From Norana najaformis (lineage: Eukaryota; Annelida; Clitellata; Crassiclitellata; Hormogastridae): 64,000 nucleotides of DNA. Position numbers and translations under genes: made by a program. Below, piece by piece: positions 10,013 to 20,500 of the stretch. Numbering within the stretch: position 1 is the stretch's first letter; each line of letters begins with the position of its first letter. The stretch covers positions 4,201,715 through 4,265,714 of the forward strand of contig OZ029927.1 of the NCBI GenBank assembly GCA_964023275.1, in the 5' to 3' direction. Below the pieces are notes generated by a model. The model searched no databases. It saw only the letters and a program-made list of their open reading frames with translations, and had not been told where the DNA came from.

Positions 10013-11759
10013 ATGTCGGAATTTTTGGCCAGAAAAATTAGAACCTACTTCAAACACTTCGATTTTGACAACGACGGCTTTGCATCAAAGAAAGATTTTG
10101 AAGATATGGCTGATCGTCATTGTGACGCTCTAAAAGTCGATGCCGCTGAAAGAGAAAAGACCAGAGCAGGTTTTGTCCACGTAAGCTACTTTTAATAGTA
10201 GGCCTAGGCATACCTTTGTAGAGTTAACTATGACATTTTGCTTTTGGGCTTGTTGTTGACTTAGTGTGTTGCATATTTTTGTTAAATTCTTTAAAGTTAT
10301 TTTTGACCTGGGTTTGTTTTAATTAGTTATTTGGTGTTAGATTTACCGAGAGGGTTGGAGGATTCGATCATTTTATCATAGACCAAAGTTGATTCCCAGC
10401 CAAGTAGAAAATATCGCTCGAGAGTCGGTTTAACCCACTTTCGCGCCTAGTGTCCGAGCTCAGGAGCCGATGATTTTTGTGGCGCCTTCTTTGAAAAATT
10501 GTCCTAATTTCGAAGCGCTGGCGTGTAGTTGCCTCGAATTTCGTCGAAGGAATGGACTTACACTACCAGTATGTCTGTTAATCGGCTTGGAACTAGTTGT
10601 CATTGCACCCGATTTTGGGTTATGAAAGCAGTTTCGGGCAATGTGGTTTGCTTTTCCGCAAAAGAAACAGTTTCGTAGTAGCTTCCTTTCAGCTCGTGAC
10701 CAATTTTCCACCTTTCTGACTTGTGCTGCAATTCTTAATTTTGTGGGACTCACATCCGCACTTTAAACATCAGATTCACTTTTTTTTCTCTGTTCATTCA
10801 CATACCAGCACTTCTTATTATGCGATACCTGGTAGGCCTGCTGTTCAGCAAGCAGGAACAGTTCCTTCACTGTTTTCGGGGCTCGCTCTCTCAGAAAAAT
10901 GTCAATTCCTTTGTACAGCCATAATTATTGTGCTTGGACATTAACAGTCCTTGATTATCAAAGTCTTCAATCACTCATAAGTTTTCCCCAAATCCTCCAA
11001 CTCCACCCACCGCTGCAGACAGCTGTCAATTCGAATAAGGAGTTACAACGAGGCTCCTCTTTTTTCAAGTCTTGCCCTTTTGAATTTTTATTTAATACAT
11101 TCTTCAGACAAAAGGGCAGCCTTTAGGGTGTCATAGTCTTAAGCTTCAGCCAGAACTACGGCAACTATCTATCCCGTGCTGCCAGCTCACCAATCGTGTT
11201 CTTCTGCAAAGGGACAAGAAGCATAATTCAGTTGTAGAAGTTAAAGTTGGAATTAACAGTTTGCTGTTAGAAAGTAATTATAGTTTAAGTTTTAGTACTA
11301 AATAAGAGAATTCACTCACTACAGTCTAACCTGGAACTTCCCTTTCTCGTACTTATTATATCCGTCACCCTTATTATGTCACCACAGGTATGGCGGCTAT
11401 GGATGAAGTCTGCAGGATCCGATGACAACGGGTTGTTGACCCCATCCATTATGATTGAGTCCGTTAAGCAACAAAGGAATGATCCTGAATTCAAAGCGGT
11501 ATACCTGTCATTGATACGCCAGATCTTTAAGCATGTGGATGTCAATGGTGATGGATTTCTAGATGAAGATGAATACGCCAGAACAGTTGCTGGGATCGGC
11601 TTCAAGGATACTAGTATCGTAAGGAGGGCTTTTGAGTCCATCGATCTCAACCAAGATGGAAAACTTAGCTATGATGAGTTTTCCAATGCTTTATATGAAT
11701 ATTTCACATCAGAAGATGAGAAAAGCCCCTATAAGTTGTTGTGGGGACCTCTCGTCTAA
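10013..11759 (+). CDS. Sarcoplasmic calcium-binding protein-like EF-hand protein
   Basis: Two coding exons, 10013-10180 and 11388-11759. They are joined in phase 0 through CAC|GTAAGC and CCACAG|GTATGG, giving 179 aa. EF-hand 1 is DFDNDG (loop about residues 17-28, Asp at position 12). The EF-2 region (about 67-78, SDDNGLL) is degenerate. EF-3, DVNGDGFLDEDE (107-118), and EF-4, DLNQDGKLSYDE (142-153), are canonical. The protein ends LLWGPLV; the FWGPLV-type end and the degenerate second hand are features I associate with invertebrate sarcoplasmic calcium-binding proteins, cytosolic Ca2+/Mg2+ buffers of muscle and neurons. I chose the ATG at 10013 because the preceding in-frame Met at 9881 would add 44 residues unlike the family. 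The 1.2-kb intron contains an antisense gag-like fragment. The exact paralogue (SCP versus calexcitin-like) is inferred. No clear poly(A) signal was found. Confidence 0.88.
10460..10753 (-). mobile_element. Retroelement gag-like zinc-knuckle remnant (in SCP intron)
   Basis: A 97-codon open frame antisense to the SCP intron contains a CX2CX4HX4C zinc knuckle, CFFCGKANHIARNC, near residues 31-44, flanked by basic and Ser-rich sequence. CCHC knuckles of this spacing are typical of retroelement nucleocapsid (gag) proteins, and less often of cellular RNA-binding proteins. No protease, RT or LTR is seen beside it, so it is a fragment. Confidence 0.5.
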
Positions 11760-12102
11760 ATGATCAGATTCTAAAGTCTGATATGTTATGCCGTTGAGGT
11801 TTGTTATTCGATTTAGTGCAGTTCTTGATGTCGATATAGATATAAGTTCAGACGTGTTCTCACTGCTTCAAGTTAACATCTGTCTAGCTTTTATGTAGTG
11901 GTGGTGGTTTTAGGACGAATAGCTGTTAGACATTCAAATTTCTACAAGCAGTTAGATTGTGCTTTGCTTTGGACATCTCTAACCGAGGAGATTAGGTTTA
12001 TAATTCTTGTCTACTGTCTTTCTTACTGCAAAATTGAATTGGCGATTTCTTCAGTCAGTAGATTGTTGCACATATAGTCGATTTACGACATTCTCAGCTT
12101 CG
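11760..12102 (+). other. Probable SCP 3' UTR and spacer
   Basis: Follows the SCP stop directly. No coding signal and no AATAAA were seen before the LINE-A copy begins at about 12103. Confidence 0.35.
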
Positions 12103-12580
12103 TAGTCGTAATCTCGCAAATCTCTGAAGCGCTAATCTAAAGCTAAGCGCAAGTCACCAGCTAGCTTATTCACGACTGCTGCGTCAAGTCAAAGGCGTTA
12201 TCCAAAAAAGACACGGGAAGAAAGTCCTGTTGGCAGAAGACCAGAGAGAGAGAGACAGACAGACAGACAGAGACAGAGAGAGAGACAGAGAAGGGGACAG
12301 AGGAGCTGTTACGGTGGGTTGTGCTTAGATTGAGAGAATGGGAAGGCGGTGGACTGGACGGATCAGGGTAAGATTTCTTGAAAAGGTGATACCAGTTTTG
12401 AATGGAATGTCTGCGGAGGGTATGACAGAAGGGTTATAGGAACAGAGAATTTGAGAAATTCAAGAGGGTGATCGTTCCAGAGTCGATTTGTTAGAGAAGT
12501 TAAGATAAGTAGAGTTACAGAGCGACGGGAAAAAGTAAGGTAGGGGATAAACGGTGGATTACTTATGAAAAGAGGCTTAA
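12103..12580 (-). mobile_element. LINE-A copy
   Basis: Tail-first on +: CGTAGTCGTAATCTCG, a CGCTAATCTAAAGCTAAG body, ACCAGCTAGCTTATTCACG, then a GACAGACAGACAG simple repeat (12255-12285). The sequence after it corresponds to the C-terminal RT part (compare 41000-41170). Decayed minus-strand element. Confidence 0.6.
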
Positions 12581-12700
12581 ATCTTTAGGTGGACAAGTTA
12601 GCTGACGCCTAAACAAAGACAAGCACACACACACAGAGTCACAAGCAACAACACAGTAAATAAAAAACAGGCTGCATGAGACAGTCATGGAACCCAAGAA

Positions 12701-12701
<1 letters not shown>

Positions 12702-12739
<38 letters not shown>

Positions 12740-13160
12740 CTAAGAACTTCTACAGCGCCACTGTAATAATGCTAAAGGCATCGCTCGATGGTCGATAAGC
12801 AAAGTGGTTGTGCAAGCCAAATTCCAGTGGTATCTGGTCCGACACTGCACCACTGATGTAGACAGATTGCGTACGAGAGGTAAGATATAATTTGAACCAG
12901 TTTAAGGCCAGACCTGATATTCCAAACCAGTCCTCAAGGTGATGGAGCTAGATAGCATGGCCGACAGTGTCGAAGGCAGCAGATAGGTCAAGAAGAGCAA
13001 GTGCAGTTTACTTTGCCATTGTCCATGGAGCAGATAATGTCATCGTGGACAGAGAGGAGTTGTCTCAGTGCAGTGGAATTTGCGATATGGTGACTGGAAA
13101 GGGAGAAGTAAGGAGTTTGAAGACAGTTGTGACTCCAGTCAGCATTTAACAACATGTTCA
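12702..13160 (-). mobile_element. LINE-C-like copy: RT core joined to 3' tail
   Basis: On the minus strand about 12800-13130 reads STALRQLLSVHDDIICSMDN, then LALLDLSAAFDTVGHAI (RT motif A with the catalytic Asp), then GISGLALNWFKLYLTSRTQS. It then runs directly into a 3' terminus, GGCGCTGTAGAAGTTCTTAG plus (ATT)n at 12702-12740. RT motifs B to E, including the ADD box, are missing, so this is an internally deleted copy. The same 3' end is at 22560-22650 on +. Confidence 0.75.
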
Positions 13161-13164
13161 AGAA

Positions 13165-14158
13165 GCTTAGAAGTAAAATCACCCATCTATCCCGCTCTAG
13201 CTTGCTTTATGCATGTCCTGACTTTCGCAGAATCCGCGCTTTAGATGCTTAACTTCAAAACTGTATCTGCCATAAACATGTTCATAGTCTATGCAAAACT
13301 AGACTACTGTAATTCCCTTTCCTGAATGGACATAGGCTTAACACCCAAATAAACCGTTTTCAAGCTATTCAGAATGCTTTGGCTCGTGCTGTCACTAAAA
13401 CCCCCAAACACAATCAAATCATTTCTTTTCTCAAATCACTTTACTGGCTTAAAATATTTGAACGAATAGATTGCAAGGTCCTATCGCTAACCTACAAAGC
13501 AATTCATTCGGCCCAGCCCTCCTATCTTCGTTAGTTATTTACAATTCAACCATTTCGCTCAACCTGTTCTCCTTCTGGTCTAACTCTTCTCCGTCCTCAT
13601 GTCACCTAATAAATAAATTAATATACAGGTTTTATACAGCGAACGTATGGCCTCGACCCTGCTCGTTTTGCAATGAATTTATCAGATGAGATCCTTCACC
13701 ACCGCTGCCCGTTTGAATGAGTGTCACGCCAATTAAGGTACCCGTGCATGAACCTAATTCTTCAAATTTGGAAATCGCTCCATAACCATAACTGCCTATA
13801 CCTCTGGAATAAGCTCCCGCAAGAATTACGACAATTACCCGACCAACAGTATGAACTTGCTAACACTTCACCTCTTAAAATTTCTGCGTAAGTCTTTCTA
13901 TCAAAACAGAAAACACTTCTTCCACAAATCCTATCTCGGTCCCATCTGTTCCCCTTATGTCTCTATCTGCTCAAAATCCAAACATCATCCACCGTGTCCG
14001 TATGACTGTCTGTCTGACTCCTGGATCTTAACCTGGAACCGAGCACTTCCTGGCTATCGATTTTGTTTTAACTAAGCGCCTGTGCGTAAACAGATTCCCG
14101 CGACTTAGCTATTTTAGGCGCTGTAAAAATCTTAAGTTTACGATTACGATCTCCTGTC
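13165..14158 (+). mobile_element. LINE-A copy, C-terminal RT half and 3' tail
   Basis: Reads, with stops and a frameshift, NGHRLNTQINRFQAIQNALA, then KSLYWLKIFERIDCKVLSLT, then KAIHSAQPSYLR, and after a SINE-1 insertion LYLWNKLPQELRQLPDQQYE. It ends TAGGCGCTGTAAAAATCTTA plus a GTTTACGATTACGATC tail. This is the longest LINE-A copy in the window and shows that the short minus-strand 3' pieces elsewhere belong to a CR1/L2-like reverse transcriptase element. Confidence 0.75.
13622..13770 (-). mobile_element. SINE-1 copy nested in LINE-A
   Basis: TATACAGCGAACGTATGGCC, then CGACCCTGCTCGTTTTGCAA, then GATCCTTCACCACCGCTGCC and GTACCCGTGCATGA: the SINE-1 3' half reversed. It interrupts the RT frame of the surrounding LINE-A copy, so it inserted later. 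Confidence 0.7.
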
Positions 14159-14514
14159 ATATCTAACCTCCCTAACTGCTACGCTAGCAGTGACTTTCAA
14201 CGCAAATCCATGAGATGTGTCAGTCCTGCTTAACGTGAGACAATGTCGATAATTCACATGCGAGAATATCGACAATTTTGACATTTTACTACAATACTAA
14301 TTTATGGGTGCGCGTTGATACTTTAAGTTTTACGATTAGGAATAAGAAATGCAGTGACTTGCTCTCATGCTTTCTGACTTTTTTGAATTATTCTAATTAT
14401 TCACGTCTTTTAAGTGTAAGCCTGTGTCAAAAAGTGTCAAATCCCGAGCGTACTACGGGATTCACTATGATTTACTTAGAGATAATCGCTTTTTGATCAT
14501 TAAATCGTGACATC

Positions 14515-17500
14515 ATGGATCGTGTGAGGCGGGCTCTACACGACGGCGATTCGACCGAGCTGCAGGTTAGGTTTCTTGTTTGTGTGTGCTTGCATGAAAG
14601 CCCATTTTGGGCCCTCTGAGCGACATGGTTATTAAATGATTTAGAAATTCTTTGTGAACTCATGCAGTTATGCATGTATGCTTTAACATGCCAGTATGAC
14701 AATATTTTATGCATTTGTCTAAGTATGTTAGGATAGGATCATTGGTACATGATGGACCTTATGCATATAATCAGAAAAGTAGGCCTAGCAAAAAACTATC
14801 GAAACGGCTTGAAATTCTGTCATTCAAAGGTTCGTTCATTCATTTAGAGCTTTTATATAGCACTCCTTCAAGGTATGTACTCAGAGGCCCTCCAGCTCAC
14901 CCCTTGCGAATGAGAACAGTTTCAAGTGATGAATAAAGGTACATGGTAAACATGGAGTAACGGCCGCTTGCCACCACCCTATTTAAAAACAGTATGGCCA
15001 CCACAGACTGAGAGAAATTAGAGTGCTGCCACCTACCAGAGGTACTCCCAGTTAATAAGTAAGTGATTCATCCATAAGTAACAGACTCGGAATGACGCAT
15101 GCAGCACAAAACACTATTTGTGGATGTCGAATTATGCTTCCCAGTGTTGTTTTACTGAATTGCTTGTCTTATCAGTCCTTTTGCTGTGATGATGAGGTTG
15201 TATCACTTCTTTTTTTGCTGTGCTTATAAAGAGTTCCTTGTAATATTTATGCTACATTTGTGCCATGCTATGAACGGTCATTGCAGATATCAGAGATATA
15301 CTGAGCACCACATAGCTATGTGAAGAGGAGTGGATGCTGCAAAAACTGTCTCCGCAGTTAGCGGATGCAGAAAGTTGTTTGCAGTGATAGGTGCAGAGAA
15401 AACTTATAAGGAATTCAGTCCACAGTTTAACATTCTACCATCGTTAGTGACCAGAAGCAGGAAACTAAATGGCGAGGAATGGAAATGGAGCAGATGTCAT
15501 TCAGTAAGTAGTGTCCCTAATGGTTCACGTTTTCAAAAGAGCCATCTTACCTTGCAGCAGATATTTACAGCAGATGCAGCACATGTTGACAAAAAACCTG
15601 TGATTGAGTGGTTGCCCAACCACTGAAAAGTACAAAGTTGCATTCAAGAAATTCATGCAGAAGGAACAGCAAGTTCACCTCAAGTTGTGGAATGCCAAGT
15701 TGGGCTGGTGTTTACATGCTAGAAATGAAACCGTATCAATTGGATCAAGATTGTTCATTCTTGTATTATTAATGAATTTTGTGATCATATTTGTATTTCA
15801 GAGTTTAGTCATGTCTGACAGCATGCAAATGATGTACTTCACAATGTATTGCCCATTCAAAGGCATGTCAGCTTTAACCCTTTACATGTCAAATAGTTTT
15901 AGCCCTTGGCCTAGTTAGCTACATCAGTAAGCGCGTACGCCAAGGAAGCCTCGGTGCGAGGATCCCAGGTTCGTGTCCCGGTCATGGCTTATTTCAGAGA
16001 TTTGAATCTCAGGCTAGTACGGTCCGTGCGCGGGGACCTTAAATGGCGTGTAGCGGTTGTGAAGGATCTCACCCGTGCGCGGGTGGAATCCATATGGTCG
16101 CTTTAGAAAAACGTGTACAATTTACAAATTTTTTTTTGTTCTGGCTCTGACCAGATAGCTTTTGGGGTTTTGGCATGTTCACCCTCTAAGGGTAAGAATG
16201 TTGTATCTCATCAACCACTGGAAATGAAGTTACATACGAAATTTGTTAGAAATGAAATTTGAACAAGTCTTTGTCATTTAATTTTTTGTATATGCTTGTA
16301 TTATTTAGGTATGACATTTAAATGTGATGGTGAGGCATATGTGTTTCGTCATATCATCTTTTCACATTCTTTTTACATATTTTAAATGAATATATGGTAC
16401 TAATCTATAGTGCTTTTATAGTTATGACTAGGTAACTGTTAAAACAGAGTTTAGAAGCCTGTCTTTGTCATGGGTGGTTTAGTTGGTAAAACCACTGTTT
16501 TTAAATGCGCCGTTGCTTTCTTCAATGCTCATTTCACAATCTGGGTGGTACACAAATCTCCAGCGATCACTGATATTAGGTAGGAGCAGTTGAACTTCGC
16601 ATACGGTTTATGTTTTGGAAGGACAGAGGGCAAAGAAGTGGCCTTGCCATTTAGGTGAAAAAACTTCAGAATTATCTCTACCATTTTGTGTGGCAATATG
16701 TATCTCAAGCCAAGCATCTCCAGATAAGTTATATTTTCAAGTAACTATCACTATTTTTACGAAACCCTAGAGCAGAAGTAGAGCAATAAATTCGTGTCCT
16801 ATGTCAGTTTTGTTTATGTCTGGGTATTGCTAGCCTAGCAGTTGAGGCGCTGTGTAGCTGGGAAATTGTTAACATCCCAGTTAGATTCAGGGATGCTCTT
16901 GACCAGCAATTCTAGTCATAAAACTACAAGAATATGTCAGATGCTGACAAATGTATCGTATCGGTGACCAGGCGAACTCTTTTTGTAAATTTTTTTATCA
17001 GCCTTTATCGGAGGCTGTTGAAAACCCTAGTCTAGGTGACATAGTGACAGCCGACATCGCTTCATTATTGTTTGAAAAGTTCTAGAAATTGTTAACTAGT
17101 ATGAACAGTACTTACAGTACTGTTGTTCATGATCAATAAAAAATAAAAACACCTAGCTTTTATTTGAAGAAACAATACATAATACAGAAATTTTGGCTTC
17201 ATTAATGTCAAGATCTCTACTAATCTTTGCCTAGGTTTCATCATTTCTATGCTTTTTGATTGCATCCAACTTTAACATGGACAGAGTAGGCCTTCCTCTT
17301 TCTCTAAAGTTTTGATGTCTTTCCAAAGAAAAATTTGAAATAAAATTTTATTACATTACATTTGTCTAGCATTTTTGGGTGCACCAATCATCTTTATAGA
17401 CTTAAATAAATTGTTTCAGCAATACAACTACACAAAAGGTAGAGTAAAACTCGTACATACATTTGCTCCAAGAGTTCTGTACCAGTTAAAGTACTAAAGA

Positions 17501-20500
17501 AATATGACGTTGATGCTTTATAACGACTATCTTGGTTTCCTACACAAACGTTTAACCCACTGTCATCTTGGTGAAGAACAATAAAAGAAAGATCAGCACT
17601 TCTTCAGGACAGGCATTACCGTTTTGGCTTATATGAGTTTTTCTTCCATTGGTCACACGTGTATGCATAGGTAGATTTGGGATCCATGGCTATGACTGTG
17701 TTATACCTGGATTCGTGTTATGTTACAGCGAGGATACGGTGTATTACTATAAATAATTGTAGCTTTTATACTAGCAGTGCAGTTTTCACCAAACATGCAG
17801 TTTTCACCAAAATATTCAGCCTTCCAGCCCTGTCCAATACAATATTAAACCAATTTTCAAATTTTGTTGACTGCTTGAGGGTCACATAAATTTATGTTGT
17901 TCCTGTAGTTCACCCTGAGAGATCTCTGGTTACTAGGACTACAGTGCTAAGGATTACTATTGCTTGAGTCATACCGTGAACTGAACAAGGTTTCTTTGTG
18001 GCTGTTTGCAGATGCAATATGCTTACATAAATGTATGTTTTGGATCTGTTTGTGGATAAGGATTCAGTGCAGTTTCAACAAAAATCTTGGCATAACATAC
18101 TGTTTTTCAAAACTAGTTGTACATAGATTTATAAATAGAACCAACTTGGATTCAAACTGGACCTGATCAAAGGTAGGCTGGATTGGATCAGACAAACAGA
18201 CAGACAGACAGACATATAGACACACAGATGTCTCAGCATAGCGTTTTTAAAGGGTGTTTTGATTTCATTGCAGAGGTTTCGTGAGATCTATGAGAGTCAG
18301 TTGATGCGGGGACCTCCAAGTACAAAGGCACAGTATGACTATGCACACTGCCTCGTCAAGAGCCCCAGCAAGTCAGACATTCAGCAGGGCATTTACTTCT
18401 TAGAAGGTAAAAACGATGTGTGATGCATTTTTACTAAAACTGTTTTGTTCGAGGTTCAAAGTGCAGCTATTGTTATATAGACTTTTGAGGCCTCAAAACA
18501 GTCAGACCCAGAATCTCCAGTAAAATCATGCCAGCGGTTGATTATTCTCAGGCAAAGTCTATTTTTCTCTGTCAACATTTCACCTAGTTTGCCTCAGTTT
18601 CATTCTGTTTTTTTATAGATGTCGATGTAAATATAAGTCTTTGAAAGCAGGCATAGCATTCATGTCGTCCCTTTCTCAATTGATTTTCTTTTAAGTTTAT
18701 TTAGTGATGCCTAAGAATCTAACATTATGGATATCGATACTCGATAGATGTCCCTCAGCGCATCCACTACAAAATTGTATCTCTTACCTACAATGCCCTT
18801 CAGACTTCTCAGTTTTCTTACATTTGCAAGTTACTTACTCTCCAGCTGCTCAGATCTACTTGTTCTTCCTTTGACCTTTCTCTGTCTTGGCCTCCAGTCT
18901 CTTGCTCTCTCAAATTCTGCAATCTCACCTTAATTTATGCTGCACCAACTCTTTGGATGAACTCTCAAAAGACTTCTGTCAGTTCGCTAAGCCACCTTTT
19001 TACCTGCTAATGTGAACTTTCCTTCACTTGCCGTCTCTCCATAACAGTTTCATGCCGGACTGAAAACCAAACTTTTCAAACTATCCTGGCTTGACGTGGA
19101 CCCGCGCATGACCACCGTTGTCATCGTTATCACTTCCCGCTTAGCAACATGATGTTTCCTCTGATCTGACCCTCTGGATCCAGACCTGGCACCAAAAGTT
19201 ACCTAACAACCTGGCTGTTATGGACTTGATTTGATATGGCAACAGTGACTAAACTGTTCTTTATGATGCAGCTTCTGTCTGTGTGGCACTGAGAAATTTC
19301 ACAAATTTATGTGATCTTTCTTTACAATAACTGCTATGCTCATGGATGGATTATCTTGCTTGTCAGTCGTTGGTCAATTTAAGCATCATTTTGTGAAGGA
19401 CAAAGTTTGATTGGTTCCTCCAGGGAGACACTACAGCTGACATCAGCATTTAAAACAGTTTCTTTAATGGTCGACTTTTATTGTCAGATCCAGAGTCTTT
19501 GTGCAGAATTTACATTTGAATCAGATTACAGATATTTGATTGTTGGAATTTTTATCTGGTGACTTTCAAAAGTTTTACATTACTACATCAGTGGATAGAC
19601 CGTTGACTGATAGATTCAGTGATCGATAGATATTTTGCACTATGATGTCTTGATGTATATTTTTTGTATTGTGCTTGGATATTTGACATTTTTGACATCA
19701 GTGGTCCAATGAGGCATAAGTGTATAATTGGTTAATGTCTTGTTCATTATTAAAATGGCATTATAGAAGTTCTGAGATTGAGGTGAGACTAGGACTTGCT
19801 CACAAAAAGTATGTAAGTCACAGAATCGTGAAATTTTTAATCATTAGTAATCATTTTCCAGAATAACCTGAATCAACACACATTATAAGTGGTTCTTTTT
19901 CATTTTAAACTGCCTATGAGTTTTCTGTTAACATAGCGTCAGAATTTAATGTGATAGGAAAACTTTATATAGCACGGCTTCTGGGAAACCTCTGTTTCTG
20001 TTGTTAAATACCTTTGTGATTTTACTTCAGAATTAATTCAGGATGTGTGCATGAATTATCAAGTAACTCAACGATATAATCAATGATTGGTGAATTTTCA
20101 AATGAAATGATTCATGAATTTACTTAAATTTCTTTGTAGATTTATTTCAAAAGACGAAGGATGATTCAATGAGAAGTGAATATCTATTTTTCCTTTCCGT
20201 TGGTCATACAAGATTAAAGGTAACTAAAGATAACTACCTGCTGGCAGATCTTTATTAATATAATCTGGTTATCTGAGCACTCAGCAAGCGCCTTATAACT
20301 TGGAGAGGCTGAGTTTGAGCCTCCCCGTGAATCAGTCACTGTTTGGTGCCATTTTCAAGTTTGTGACTGATTGTCATAGGGTAATTTTTCCAGAAGGGAC
20401 ATATTTTTGAAAAAAGTGTGCAGGTTATCTACGTGAGATAGGCTAATTGGCTTTATTATTGTAGAAAACTTGGTAGTTTAAAAATGAATGTTAATGGCAT

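Noticed and set aside
11312-11650. 112-codon minus-strand frame over SCP exon 2
   Set aside because: Antisense shadow of a clear EF-hand exon.
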